From contig CAZHTS010000018.1 in assembly GCA_964535315.1 (NCBI GenBank), forward strand, positions 1 to 64,000: a stretch of 64,000 nucleotides of DNA, given 5' to 3'. The stretch is from CAZHTS01 sp964535315. GTDB lineage: Bacteria; Chloroflexota; Anaerolineae; Anaerolineales; Anaerolineaceae. Of the stretch, positions 43,285 through 52,670 are shown one piece after another. The notes below the pieces were generated by a model. The model saw only the letters and a program-made list of their open reading frames with translations. It had not been told where the DNA came from and searched no databases. Numbering within the stretch: position 1 is the stretch's first letter; each line of letters starts with the position of its first letter. The position numbers and the translations under genes were made by a program.

Positions 43285-44517
43285 ATGTCCAAAATCTGGC
43301 TGGTCTTTAAACACGAATTTGCCACCACCGTTCTGCGGCGTTCTTTTCTCATCACGCTCTTCCTGCTGCCGAGCATCTCGTTTGCCCTCGTCCTGGGTCT
43401 CTCGGCCTTGCAAAAGGACAACAAGATCGAGCCGATCGAAGAGTTGTTCATCCCCAGCAGCAAACCCGTTCCGGAGGGCTACATCGACCCCGGCGGGCTG
43501 CTGCGCACCCTGCCCCCCTGGCAAAAGGAACAACTCCTCCGCCCCTACCCCGACGAAGCCGCCGCCGAGGCGGCTCTGCTGCGCGGCGAAATCACCAGTT
43601 ACTACATCATCCCCGCCGACTACCAACAGGAAGGGCTGCTGATCAACGTACGCCCTGATTACAACCCGCTGACCGGCGCCATCCAATCGCAAAATCTGCG
43701 CGACGCCATCACCTTCAATCTGCTGCAAGGCGACCGTTTGCGCGCCGAACGCTACCTGCACCCGCTCGAACTGGAGCGCGTTTACCTCAACCCCCAGCCG
43801 CAGCGCGAGCGCGACGACCTGATGACCTTCATGCTGCCCTACGCCGTCATGCTGCTGTTTTACTTCGTCATCCTCGAATCTTCCAGCCTGATGCTCAACG
43901 ACATCACCGCCGAGAAGCAAAACCGCGTCCTGGAAGTGCTGCTCACCTCGATCACCCCGCTGCAAATGCTGGCCGGCAAAATCGTCTCGTTGGGGCTGGT
44001 CGGCCTGCTCCAGACGGTGGTGTGGAGCGGTTCCGGTTATCTGCTGCTGGGTCTGAGCGGGCAGGCCTTCGCACTGCCCGAGGCTTTCCAGCTTCCGGTC
44101 AGCATCCTGGCCTGGGGCGTGGTGTTTTTCATCCTCGGCTATGCGCTCTACGCCAGCCTGATGGCCGGGGCCGGCGCCCTGGTGCCCAACATGCGCGAGG
44201 GCGCCCAGATCAGCACCCTGCTGCTCATCCCCATGTTCATTCCCATCCTGCTCATCAGCGTCCTGGTGCAGCAGCCCAACGGCGCCCTGGCGGTCACGCT
44301 CAGCCTCTTCCCGCTCACCGCACCGGTGACGATGATGACCCGCCTGGCCGCCGGCCCGGTGCCCTTCTGGCAGCCGCTGCTGGCCGCCGTCCTGCTGCTG
44401 GTCACCGCCTTGCTCGCCATCCGCGCCGTAGCCGGCATGTTCCGCGCCCAATACCTGCTTTCCGGCCAGCCCTTCAAAATGGGACTGTTTTTCAAGGCCC
44501 TGATCGGCAAGGCGTAA
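43285..44517 (+). CDS. ABC transporter permease (NatB-like) 2
   Basis: 410 residues, same plan as its upstream neighbour: helix 1 near 18-40, outer domain with YPDEAAAEAALLRGEITSYYIIPADYQQEG, then six helices. The loop AEKQNRVLEVLLTSITPLQMLAGKIV is the coupling region. AGGAG lies before the ATG, 10 bases after the first permease. The ATPase and two paralogous permeases make a complete exporter. Confidence 0.9.
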   Translation: MSKIWLVFKHEFATTVLRRSFLITLFLLPSISFALVLGLSALQKDNKIEPIEELFIPSSKPVPEGYIDPGGLLRTLPPWQKEQLLRPYPDEAAAEAALLRGEITSYYIIPADYQQEGLLINVRPDYNPLTGAIQSQNLRDAITFNLLQGDRLRAERYLHPLELERVYLNPQPQRERDDLMTFMLPYAVMLLFYFVILESSSLMLNDITAEKQNRVLEVLLTSITPLQMLAGKIVSLGLVGLLQTVVWSGSGYLLLGLSGQAFALPEAFQLPVSILAWGVVFFILGYALYASLMAGAGALVPNMREGAQISTLLLIPMFIPILLISVLVQQPNGALAVTLSLFPLTAPVTMMTRLAAGPVPFWQPLLAAVLLLVTALLAIRAVAGMFRAQYLLSGQPFKMGLFFKALIGKA

Positions 44518-44540
44518 AAAAATCCTGGAGGCCCATACCC

Positions 44541-45158
44541 ATGTTCATCCCGATCACACCCGACGAATGGAACCAGGGGCGCACCCCCGCAGATTTCCTG
44601 GCGGCCATGACCCGCAACCAGGCCGAGATGCAGGCCCGCATCCAGCGCCTGCGCCTCTCGCCTGCCCAGGCGGCCTTCTTTCAGCGCCCGCCCGTTGCCC
44701 CTGCCCACGTCCTGGTCATGACCGAAGACTGGTGCAGCGACAGCCTGATGAGCCTGCCCATCCTCTGGCACATCCTGGCCGCCCTGCCCGCCGCCGGCTG
44801 CCGCATCTTCGTCCGCAGCCAGTCGCCCGAACTGAAAAGCCGTTTCGAAACGCAGGGCATCGCCAACATCCCTGTGTTTTCTTTCCTGGACGAAAACTTC
44901 GTCCAACTGGGCGTGTGGGTGGAGCGTTCGCGCCTGGCGCACGAAAAGGTGAGCGCCTGGAAAGCCGCTCACCCTGAAATGCAAGCCATCCGCAGCGACC
45001 CCGCCCTCTCGGATGAAGAAAAGCGCGCCCGTCTGCGCCCGCTCAACAAAGCCTTCGTGGCCGAAATGACCCGCTGGTACGATGAAGAAGGGCTACAGGA
45101 CGCAACCGTAAGCGAGATTCAGTCGCTGTTGTCCGCCGCCGGCAGCGGCGTTTCCTGA
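44541..45158 (+). CDS. Thioredoxin-like protein with CxxS motif
   Basis: 205 residues. The core VLVMTEDWCSDSLMSLPILWHIL (about 55-77) is the thioredoxin active-site strand and helix with Cys-Ser-Asp-Ser in place of Cys-x-x-Cys. The cis-Pro segment ANIPVFSFLDENF follows. It resembles the Thioredoxin_9 group with N- and C-terminal helical additions. With only the first cysteine it could act as a monothiol reductase or a binding protein. GGAGG precedes the ATG, 23 bases after the exporter. Its last 40 bases overlap tail-to-tail with the CPBP protease gene. Confidence 0.8.
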   Translation: MFIPITPDEWNQGRTPADFLAAMTRNQAEMQARIQRLRLSPAQAAFFQRPPVAPAHVLVMTEDWCSDSLMSLPILWHILAALPAAGCRIFVRSQSPELKSRFETQGIANIPVFSFLDENFVQLGVWVERSRLAHEKVSAWKAAHPEMQAIRSDPALSDEEKRARLRPLNKAFVAEMTRWYDEEGLQDATVSEIQSLLSAAGSGVS

Positions 45159-46189
45159 GCAGCCAGCGCAGGGGTCTCCGCCTGCCGGACCGGGTAACAC
45201 GCCAGACGATCCTGGAGGGTCGCCGCGCCATGCTGCCAGCGCACCCAGGCCACCGTCAGGGCGCAGCCCAGCGCAATCGCCGCCAGCCCGATTAAACCTG
45301 CCTCCGGGCCAAAGGCCCCGCCCGTCCACACTTCCGGCCCACCCTGCTGGATGTGGATGAAGGTCGCCCCGGCCTCCGTGCCGCTCACCGGGAAACCAAA
45401 CACGTTGCCCTGGAAAAAATTCCAGGTGATGTGCAGCCCGATCGAGATGGCCAGTTCACCGGTCAGCAGGTACCCCAGCCCCAGGAACAACCCGGCCACA
45501 ATCAGGTTCAGCGTGCTGATTGCGCTGGCGTTGGGGTTGCCCATGTGCAGCACCCCAAAGACCGACGAGGAAAGGACGTAACCCAACAGCAGCGCCGCCC
45601 GCGGCCCAACCGGCCCCAACCGCAGTCCCTCGGCCAGGTTGCGCAACTGGTAACCGCGCGAGAACAGTTCCTCATAAATGCCCACGCAGATAAACATAAT
45701 CACGGCCTGGGAAATCCCCAGCGCAAACGAATTCTGCTCGGGGTTGGGGGCATACCAGAAAGCATCGACCACGATCCAGCCCATCACCCACTCAACCAGG
45801 AAGATGAACAGCATTAACACCGCCCCCAGCGCCAGCCCAAACCCCAGGTCGGTAAACCAACGCCGCCCGAAATGAAAGCCAAAGTCGGCCATCGGCCGGC
45901 GATCCAAAAACCGGCCTGCCAGCCACACGCTGAACACGATCCCGGCCAACGTGAGCAGCCCATTGACGGGCGTCATCCACGGGCTATTCGTAAACACAGC
46001 CAACTGCTCCAGCGGGAGCGCCATCGTATCGCCGCGCAATGCGTTAATCAACAGGCTGATCAACATCAGCCCTAACCCCAGCAGCAGGTTCAAAACCAGG
46101 CTGACCAGCAGCAGGGCCAGGATCTGACCGATCAGGCGCCACAGGGCGCGCAACCGCCGTTCGTCTCGATTCCAGAATGGATTCTTCAT
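45119..46189 (-). CDS. CPBP family intramembrane metalloprotease
   Basis: 356 residues, eight or so membrane helices. The three CPBP/Abi motifs are present: EELFSRGYQLRNL (EExxxR, about 168-173), FGVLHMGNP (His) and LHITWNFFQGNVFG (HxxxN). Family members cleave substrates inside the membrane (for example Rce1) or confer bacteriocin immunity; the substrate here is unknown. AAGGAGGGTGG precedes the ATG. It starts 10 bases after the tandem ThyX gene and so ends the long nusA-to-thyX minus-strand cluster. Confidence 0.9.
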   Translation of the reverse strand: MKNPFWNRDERRLRALWRLIGQILALLLVSLVLNLLLGLGLMLISLLINALRGDTMALPLEQLAVFTNSPWMTPVNGLLTLAGIVFSVWLAGRFLDRRPMADFGFHFGRRWFTDLGFGLALGAVLMLFIFLVEWVMGWIVVDAFWYAPNPEQNSFALGISQAVIMFICVGIYEELFSRGYQLRNLAEGLRLGPVGPRAALLLGYVLSSSVFGVLHMGNPNASAISTLNLIVAGLFLGLGYLLTGELAISIGLHITWNFFQGNVFGFPVSGTEAGATFIHIQQGGPEVWTGGAFGPEAGLIGLAAIALGCALTVAWVRWQHGAATLQDRLACYPVRQAETPALAAQETPLPAADNSD

Positions 46190-46199
46190 GCCACCCTCC

Positions 46200-47633
46200 T
46201 TATTTAACTATGCAGGTTTCCGCAAAATGGGTACGCTCGACGTCCTGCCAGCTCTCGCCCGGCGCCAAGCGGATGTAATCACCCAGCACCGGCATAGCCG
46301 TCTGGATCATCTCTGCCATACGTCGCGCCACCCGCCGCACCGAAAAATGGGCGTTGGGCGCGCTGCGCAGGGCGATAAAATGCAGTGCGCTGCGCAAATT
46401 ACACTGCAACAACAGCCGGCGGTTATAACCGTTGGGCGTCACATAGGCCGCCACCTCGGGGTCAAAGGCCGCCAGCGCCTCGTAGGCCTCACCGGCGGCC
46501 GACATGGCCGCCCGGTAGGGGCCTTCCATACCGGCCCGGCGCATACGCGCCGGCAAACAATAGCCCAGGCGCGTGCCCAGCGCCTGCGGCGTCTGCGTCA
46601 TCATGCGATGGCGTTTCACCTCAAAATAAGCGCCCTGATCCAGCAGCACGTCAAAGGTAAAGCTGGCGTATTCCAGCTCGCGCAGCGGAATATCGAAGCG
46701 CCCGCGCCCGCCCAACAACTGCGCCGCCAGCCGGCGGCGTTCTTCCAGGCCGGCGGCCTGCACGGCTGCCAGCGCCTGTTCGTAGGGCATGCCGCCAAAG
46801 CGATACAATCCGGCGGCCAGGATGCGCGCCTCGCCCGCCTCGTCCGCCGCCACCAGGCGCAGCCAATCACCGGTGGGCTGCGCCGCGCCCAGCTGCTGCG
46901 CCGTGTGCGTCAGTTCCCCGCGGCTGTGCTCAAGGTAAGGTATGGCATCGGCGTACTTGACCAGGGTGGGAACCGCCGCCTGCGCCACACGTTTGATGTC
47001 GGCGCCCAGGGCGCGCACCTCACCCAGCGGTGAAGACAACAGCTTGGCAATGGCGTGTTCCAACGCCCGGGCGTTGATCGTCACCCCCACGTTGGCCAGC
47101 GAAGCGGCCGGCAGCAAGAAACGACACACGTCCACATACTCGCTGCGGATGCGCCGCTCCCAACCCGCCTCACTCTCACCGGCCTGGCGCGGCAGATCGG
47201 CCTGCACCACGGCGCGCACCGCCGGCAGCGCCTCCAGATAGGTCTGCATCAACTGCCGGCAGGCGTTCTGATACACCGCCAGCAGGGGATGTTCCTCCAG
47301 TTCGGGCGGGGTGAAGAACTCCTGAGCGCTCCATTTCTGGTAGCGCGTGGACTTCTCGGTATACGAAGCCAGGCGGTTCGACTCCAACGTCTCCACCGCC
47401 AGGCGCGAGATATTCTCTACGGCGATATGTAACACGGCATGCTCGGCGACCGAGGCATGCCCGTATCCCACCACCCACTTTTCGTGAAATTCGGCGCTCT
47501 TTTCCGCCGTCAGTTCGGCCGCAATCTCGCGGAAAGACTGCGCCGTGCGTGAGGTCTTGGCAAAGGTGACCGCAATCGTTTCTGCATCCAGCGCCTGCGG
47601 GTCGAGCAAATAGACCTGACGCTCAGCCGGCAT
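46200..47633 (-). CDS. Tandem ThyX-like protein (two flavin-dependent thymidylate synthase domains)
   Basis: 477 residues, about twice the usual ThyX length. Half 1 (about 20-210) has GYGHASVAEHAVLHIAVENISRLAVETL, then SNRLASYTEKSTRY (about 85-98) where ThyX has RHRxxSxNxxSxR, and LANVGVTINARALEHAI. Half 2 (about 260-470) has LEYASFTFDVLLDQGAYFEVKRHRMMTQTPQALGTR (RHR at about 341-343) and CNLRSALHFIALRSAPNAHFSVRRVA. Each half keeps a different part of the signature, so the chain looks like an asymmetric internal dimer. Whether it makes dTMP is unsure. Its start overlaps the end of ribF, which makes FAD. Confidence 0.85.
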   Translation of the reverse strand: MPAERQVYLLDPQALDAETIAVTFAKTSRTAQSFREIAAELTAEKSAEFHEKWVVGYGHASVAEHAVLHIAVENISRLAVETLESNRLASYTEKSTRYQKWSAQEFFTPPELEEHPLLAVYQNACRQLMQTYLEALPAVRAVVQADLPRQAGESEAGWERRIRSEYVDVCRFLLPAASLANVGVTINARALEHAIAKLLSSPLGEVRALGADIKRVAQAAVPTLVKYADAIPYLEHSRGELTHTAQQLGAAQPTGDWLRLVAADEAGEARILAAGLYRFGGMPYEQALAAVQAAGLEERRRLAAQLLGGRGRFDIPLRELEYASFTFDVLLDQGAYFEVKRHRMMTQTPQALGTRLGYCLPARMRRAGMEGPYRAAMSAAGEAYEALAAFDPEVAAYVTPNGYNRRLLLQCNLRSALHFIALRSAPNAHFSVRRVARRMAEMIQTAMPVLGDYIRLAPGESWQDVERTHFAETCIVK

Positions 47634-48552
47634 CGCCCAACACCCCGCGCGTCCGGTGGGCATCGCGGGTGATCTGTTGGATCAACGCCTCCGGCGAAGC
47701 AAAGCGCTCCTCGCGACGCAGCATCTCGATGAATTCCAGGCGGACGGTCTGCCCGTATACATCCCGATTAAAATCCAATAGATAGGTTTCGACCCGGCTC
47801 TCCACCGGCGCGGTCTCAAACGTCGGCCGCTGGCCGATGTTGGTCACCGCCGGGCAGCGCAGCTCGCCGATTTGCGCCCAGGTGGCGTAGACGCCGCCTA
47901 CCGGCAGCACCCGCTCCGGCCACACCGCCAGGTTGGCGGTCGGGAAGCCCAGGGTATGCCCACGCCCATTGCCGCGCACCACTTCACCGCTGACGCTGTA
48001 GGGGCGCCCCAGCAGATCGTTGGCCTGGCTGATGGCGCCTTGCTGGATCAGCGCCCGCACCTGGCTGGAGGAAACCACCTCGCCGCCGCGCACCACCGGC
48101 ATGACCACCCGCACCTGATAATTCAGTTCCATTCCCAGGCGGCGCAGGGCGGCCACATCCCCTTTACGCCCGCGTCCCAGGGCAAAGTCATGCCCCACCC
48201 ACAGGCAGCGCAGGCCCAGGTGGGTGACCAGCCGGCTCATGAAATCCTCGGCCGACAGCGCCGCCAATTGCTCGTCAAAAGTCAGCGTCACCACCCGGTC
48301 GACACCCATCGCCAGCAGCAAAGCGGCGCGTTCGTCGGGCGTGTTCAGGTAGATCGGCCCCTGCAGGCCGCGCACCACCCGCACCGGGTGAGGAAAGAAA
48401 GTCACCACCACCGCCGGTACGCCCACCTGGTGGGCGCCCTCGACGAACTGTGCGATCAGTGTCTGGTGCCCCCGGTGGACGCCGTCAAACGAACCAATCG
48501 TGCACCAGGAGCTTTCCAGGTGCAGCTCGTCCAGGGAGGTATCGTGTGGCAT
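47623..48552 (-). CDS. ribF: Bifunctional riboflavin kinase/FAD synthetase
   Basis: 309 residues. The N-terminal adenylyltransferase half has GSFDGVHRGHQTLI, TFFPHPVRVV, the VGHDFALGRGRKGD motif and SSSQVRALIQQG. The C-terminal kinase half has GRGHTLGFPTANLAV, GGVYATW and NIGQRPTF. It turns riboflavin into FMN and FAD in the cytosol. The start ATG shares one base with the truB stop (TGATG), and its own end overlaps the tandem ThyX start, so FAD supply and a flavoenzyme are translationally linked. Confidence 0.96.
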   Translation of the reverse strand: MPHDTSLDELHLESSWCTIGSFDGVHRGHQTLIAQFVEGAHQVGVPAVVVTFFPHPVRVVRGLQGPIYLNTPDERAALLLAMGVDRVVTLTFDEQLAALSAEDFMSRLVTHLGLRCLWVGHDFALGRGRKGDVAALRRLGMELNYQVRVVMPVVRGGEVVSSSQVRALIQQGAISQANDLLGRPYSVSGEVVRGNGRGHTLGFPTANLAVWPERVLPVGGVYATWAQIGELRCPAVTNIGQRPTFETAPVESRVETYLLDFNRDVYGQTVRLEFIEMLRREERFASPEALIQQITRDAHRTRGVLGDAG

Positions 48553-49460
48553 CAGGAGAAGAACACCTTACGGGGCTGCCATTCGTTGGCTTCGGGGTCA
48601 AACTCGAGCAGCGCCACCAGTTCGCCCTGCTCGCTGATACCGCGCGCCCAGTTGCCCTTGCCGGCCTCACCCGGGACACGATGCCCGTGGCGGACGCTCT
48701 CCACCTGTTCGTGGGTCAGTTCGATGGCCTGCCAGTCCGAAAGCGCTTCGGCCGCCGGGATCAGATACTGATACCAGTTGCCGTTCTCGAACGCCTCGCG
48801 CAGCTTGCGCAGCGGTACAGCATCCCGCAGGGTGAAACGTCCGCTCTTGGTACGGCGCAGCCCCACCAGGTGCGCCCCACAGCCCAGCGCCTCGCCCAGA
48901 TCGTGCGCCAGCGAACGGACATACGTCCCCGAAGAGCAGTACACGTCGATGACCGCTTCCGGCAGCGCCCATTCCAACAGTTCCAGGTTGTAAACCTGGA
49001 TCTTGCGCGGCTGCAAATCCACTTCCTCGCCCTCGCGCGCCATCTCGTAGGCCTTGCGCCCTTTCACCTTCACCGCCGAGTACGGCGGCGGCACCTGTTC
49101 GATCTCGCCGATGAACTGTTTGAGCGCCGTCTCGAATTGCTCCTCGCTCACATCCACCGGACCCGAACTGGTCACGCGGCCATCCGCATCGTACGTATCC
49201 GTGGTGGCGCCCAAACGCACCACCGCCTGATAACGCTTATCCGAGGCCGAAACGTATTCGCTCAGGCGCACCGCCGGGCCAATCAGGATCACCAACACAC
49301 CCGAAGCGCGCGGATCAAGGGTACCGGTATGTCCGGCGCGCCGGATGTTCGTCCCTTTGCGGACGATTTGCACCACATCGTGGGAGGTCAGGCCAACGGG
49401 TTTATCGACGACCAACACCCCAGAGATGGCATTCTTAATATCAAAGCTGCTATCTTCCAT
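48552..49460 (-). CDS. truB: tRNA pseudouridine55 synthase
   Basis: 302 residues. It makes pseudouridine 55 in the tRNA T loop. The catalytic Asp lies in GHTGTLDPRASGVL (about 43-56), the tyrosine motif in SDKRYQAVVRLG, and SSGTYVRSLAHDLGEAL is motif III. A C-terminal PUA-like part follows (VRHGHRVPG...). GGGGAG precedes the ATG. It lies between nrnA and ribF in the common nusA-infB cluster order. Confidence 0.96.
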   Translation of the reverse strand: MEDSSFDIKNAISGVLVVDKPVGLTSHDVVQIVRKGTNIRRAGHTGTLDPRASGVLVILIGPAVRLSEYVSASDKRYQAVVRLGATTDTYDADGRVTSSGPVDVSEEQFETALKQFIGEIEQVPPPYSAVKVKGRKAYEMAREGEEVDLQPRKIQVYNLELLEWALPEAVIDVYCSSGTYVRSLAHDLGEALGCGAHLVGLRRTKSGRFTLRDAVPLRKLREAFENGNWYQYLIPAAEALSDWQAIELTHEQVESVRHGHRVPGEAGKGNWARGISEQGELVALLEFDPEANEWQPRKVFFS

Positions 49461-49494
49461 TTTTCATCTCCCCGTCCGTGCATCAACAGGTTGC

Positions 49495-50478
49495 TCAAGT
49501 AGATTTTTTCCCATTTTTGCCGTTCGAAGTTTCAATAAGTGTACGCGTGGCATCCAGCACTCGCTGGCGTACTTCCATTAGTTCACCCGACAACTCGGCG
49601 CCCGCCGCCGCCGGATGACCGCCTCCCCCAAATTGTAACGCAATTTGGGAAACATCGATACCCGGTTGCGCCCGCCAACTTACCTTAACTTTATTATCGC
49701 GCTGTTCGATCATTAACACACACACATCGCACTCGTCGATGGTTGCCAGCATATTCACCAGGTCGGCGTCATCGTTGCCAGGATAAGCCACCCGGGAACG
49801 ATCTTCCAGCGTCAGGGTGCCCCATACCATGCGGCCCTCGCGTTGCAGGCTCTGTAAACCCGCCCCCCAATAGCGCGCCGCCTCGAACGAACGCCGTACC
49901 AGCGCCCGATTATACAGATCCGCCAGGTTGGCGCCATGTTCGACCAACATCGCCGCCAGCCGCAGCGTGTGCGGCGTCACATTCGGCGTGCGAAAACCGA
50001 TCGTATCGCTCACCAGCCCGGTCAGCAATGCCCGCGCCACCGCCTCGTTAATCGGCAGGTTCCAGCGCGGTAGATACTCCGCCAGAATCGCCGAAGTCGC
50101 CACCGCCTCTGGCAGCACCAGATTGACCCGGGCGAAATTGAGATTGGTGATATGATGGTCGATGTTCAAGCCCGGCACTTCACCGGGATTGAACACCCCA
50201 CCGGTACGTTGTAAATCGGAACAGTCTAACACCACCGACAGATCCACCGGCCCGCGCGGCCGCCGCATTACCTGATTGCTGCCCACCAGATGGCGAAAAC
50301 TGATCGGCACGCCATCCGCCAGCGTCATTTGCACGTCCTTGCCCAGCGTCTGGAGCGACAATCCCAGGCCAACCAGGGACCCGACCGCGTCTCCATCCGG
50401 GCGAATGTGCGACACCAACAGGATACGCTGCGCCCGCTGAAACAGTTGACCGATGGCGGCGTGAACGGCGTCACCCAT
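49495..50478 (-). CDS. nrnA: DHH/DHHA1 phosphoesterase (NrnA type)
   Basis: 327 residues. Metal motifs are visible: HIRPDGDAVGS (about 24-34), VVLDCSD (about 80-86) and NIDHHITN (about 103-110). The DHHA1 domain ends with FGGGGHPAAAG. Such proteins degrade short oligoribonucleotides and dephosphorylate pAp. The ATG lies inside the end of rbfA (8-base overlap), so it is translationally coupled in the nusA-rnpM-infB-rbfA-nrnA-truB-ribF order common in Gram-positives. Confidence 0.93.
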   Translation of the reverse strand: MGDAVHAAIGQLFQRAQRILLVSHIRPDGDAVGSLVGLGLSLQTLGKDVQMTLADGVPISFRHLVGSNQVMRRPRGPVDLSVVLDCSDLQRTGGVFNPGEVPGLNIDHHITNLNFARVNLVLPEAVATSAILAEYLPRWNLPINEAVARALLTGLVSDTIGFRTPNVTPHTLRLAAMLVEHGANLADLYNRALVRRSFEAARYWGAGLQSLQREGRMVWGTLTLEDRSRVAYPGNDDADLVNMLATIDECDVCVLMIEQRDNKVKVSWRAQPGIDVSQIALQFGGGGHPAAAGAELSGELMEVRQRVLDATRTLIETSNGKNGKKST

Positions 50479-50851
50479 TGTCGTCCTGTACCTCGTCCGG
50501 GGTGTTTTCCTGGCGCAATTGCGCCAGCAAACGTTCAATATGATCGGCGCGCTCCGGCGTTGGATCCCAGTGGAAACGCAGGCGCGGGAACGAGCGCAGC
50601 TCGATCCGCTCTGCCAGCGCATGGCGGAAAAAGCCCGTCGCCCTTTCCAGGCCGGCCATCACCTCTGCCATACGTTCGTGCCCTTCCACCGCCGAGACGT
50701 ACACATCCGCGTACGCCAGTTCACGATCGACCTTTACATCCGTAATCGAGATACCCTCCAGACGAGGATCCTGTACCTCTTTTACGATCATCTCGGATAA
50801 TTCCTGTCGCATGCGATCCGCAATGCGTTGCAATCTTAATTTTGACGGCAT
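50471..50851 (-). CDS. rbfA: Ribosome-binding factor A
   Basis: 126 residues, single KH-like domain. LQRIADRMRQELSEMIVKEVQDPRLEGISITDVKVDRELAYADVYVS is the family core, with the AxG-type kink region near residue 75. It helps mature the 16S 5' end in the 30S subunit. A GG-rich ribosome binding site (AAGGG) lies about eight bases upstream. It follows infB by 31 bases. Confidence 0.95.
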   Translation of the reverse strand: MPSKLRLQRIADRMRQELSEMIVKEVQDPRLEGISITDVKVDRELAYADVYVSAVEGHERMAEVMAGLERATGFFRHALAERIELRSFPRLRFHWDPTPERADHIERLLAQLRQENTPDEVQDDNG

Positions 50852-50882
50852 CTTTCAACCCTTACCAGAATAAAACCGCTGG

Positions 50883-52670
50883 TTAATCCGACGTGCGCTC
50901 CAGGATATAACATTCCAGGGTATCGCCGACCGTAATTTCGTTGTAGTTCTTCAACGACACGCCGCAATCATAGCCCTGGCGGACCTCACGCACGTCGTCC
51001 TTCTCATGTTTGAGCGAGGCCACCTCGCCGCTAAAAACCGTCTGCCCCCCACGCAGCACGCGCATGCGCCCATTGCGGCGCAACTCGCCCTGCACCACCC
51101 GGCAGCCGGCAATATTGCCAACCTTAGAAACGCGGAACAGCGCCAGCACTTCGGCTCGCCCGATCACCACTTCCTGGAACTCAGGTTTGAGCATCCCTTT
51201 GAGCGCCTTCTCGATATCCTCGGTCAGGCGGTAGATGATGTTGTACAGGCGGATGGAAACCCCTTCTGCCTCCGCCAAACGGCGGGCAGCGCTGTCGGCC
51301 TGAACGTTGAAGCCGATCACAATCGCCTTGGAAGCTGCCGCCAGCATCACATCGCTTTCGGTGATGTTGCCGGTCTCGGAGTGCAGCACGTTGACCTTGA
51401 TCTCGCCTTCCTTGTTGAGATCGTTCAGCGAGAGCACGATCGGCTCCAGCGAGCCCTGTACGTCGGCCTTGATCACCAGGCGCAATTCACGCAGCTCGCC
51501 AGATTGGAAACGCTCAAACAGTTGTTCGAGCGTCGCCTTGGGCGTCGCATCGCTCTGCACCTGCGCCTTTTGCTTGTGCGCCTCGATATACTGGCGCGCC
51601 TCACGGTCGCTGGGGAAGACCTGGAACAGATCACCCGCTGCCGGTACCTCGCTCAAGCCCATCACCGCCACCGGCGTAGAAGGCTCGGCCTTGCGCAATT
51701 TACGCCCACGATAATCGAACATCGCTCGAAGACGGCCGTAGGCCGTCCCTGCCACGACCACATCCCCCAGTTGCAGCGTACCATTTTGCACCAGCAACGT
51801 GGCAAATACGCCTTTGGCGCGATCCAGTTCGGCCTCAATCACCGTACCGATCACCCGCCCGTTCGGATTGGCCTTGATCTCGGTGCTATCGGCCACCAGC
51901 AAGATAGCCTCAAGCAAATCTTCCAAACCCATGCGTTGTTTGGCCGAAACCGGGACAATCAGCGTGTTGCCTTCCCATTCGTCCGGCACCAGCCCCACTT
52001 CGGCCAGCTGGCGCTTGACGAAGTCCGGGTTGGCGTCCGGACGGTCGATTTTGTTCAAAGCCACAATGATCGGCACCCGCGCCGCCCGGGCATGGTTGAT
52101 GGCTTCGCGCGTCTGCGGCATCACGCCATCGTTTGCCGCCACCACCAGCACCACAATGTCGGCGCCCTGCGCCCCACGCGCCCGCATGGCCGTAAACGCC
52201 GCGTGCCCGGGGGTGTCGAGGAAGGTAATCATGCGCCCCTTGTGTTCCACCTGATACGCGCCGATATGCTGGGTAATGCCCCCCGCCTCGCCGCCGGCCA
52301 CGTTGGTGTGGCGTACGGCATCCAACAGAGTCGTCTTACCGTGATCGACATGCCCCAGGATAGTCACGACCGGCGGGCGGTTGAGCAGCTTGCCAGGATC
52401 CTCATCGGCGATCAACTGCCGCCAGAGAGGAATCTCCCCAACCTGTTTTTCCTCAACCGGTTCGTGTTGTTCCAGAGTGGCTTCATATCCCAACTCGGAC
52501 GACACGACCGCAGCCGTTTCGAAATCGATTTGTTGGTTAATATTGGCCATCACCCCATTGGACATCAAAACTTTGATGATCTGAATAGGGCTGGCCTGGA
52601 TGCGTTGAGCCAGCTCGCGGACCGTGATGCTGCCAGGTAATTCAATCGTTTTTCGCCCATTGTCGCTCAT
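50883..52670 (-). CDS. infB: Translation initiation factor IF-2
   Basis: 595 residues, a short form. It starts nearly at the IF2-N module (about 8-60) and lacks the long variable N-terminal region of E. coli IF-2. The G domain has G1 GHVDHGKT (about 106-113), G3 DTPGH and G4 NKID. Domains II to IV follow (ADVQGSLEPIV in domain III) and the C-terminal fMet-tRNA-binding barrel (VGDTLECYILE) is complete. AGGAGGTG precedes the ATG. A 148-base structured gap separates it from rnpM. Confidence 0.97.
   Translation of the reverse strand: MSDNGRKTIELPGSITVRELAQRIQASPIQIIKVLMSNGVMANINQQIDFETAAVVSSELGYEATLEQHEPVEEKQVGEIPLWRQLIADEDPGKLLNRPPVVTILGHVDHGKTTLLDAVRHTNVAGGEAGGITQHIGAYQVEHKGRMITFLDTPGHAAFTAMRARGAQGADIVVLVVAANDGVMPQTREAINHARAARVPIIVALNKIDRPDANPDFVKRQLAEVGLVPDEWEGNTLIVPVSAKQRMGLEDLLEAILLVADSTEIKANPNGRVIGTVIEAELDRAKGVFATLLVQNGTLQLGDVVVAGTAYGRLRAMFDYRGRKLRKAEPSTPVAVMGLSEVPAAGDLFQVFPSDREARQYIEAHKQKAQVQSDATPKATLEQLFERFQSGELRELRLVIKADVQGSLEPIVLSLNDLNKEGEIKVNVLHSETGNITESDVMLAAASKAIVIGFNVQADSAARRLAEAEGVSIRLYNIIYRLTEDIEKALKGMLKPEFQEVVIGRAEVLALFRVSKVGNIAGCRVVQGELRRNGRMRVLRGGQTVFSGEVASLKHEKDDVREVRQGYDCGVSLKNYNEITVGDTLECYILERTSD

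Noticed and set aside
51006..52640. 544-residue plus-strand frame
   Set aside because: Antisense to infB; His/Arg-rich without family features.
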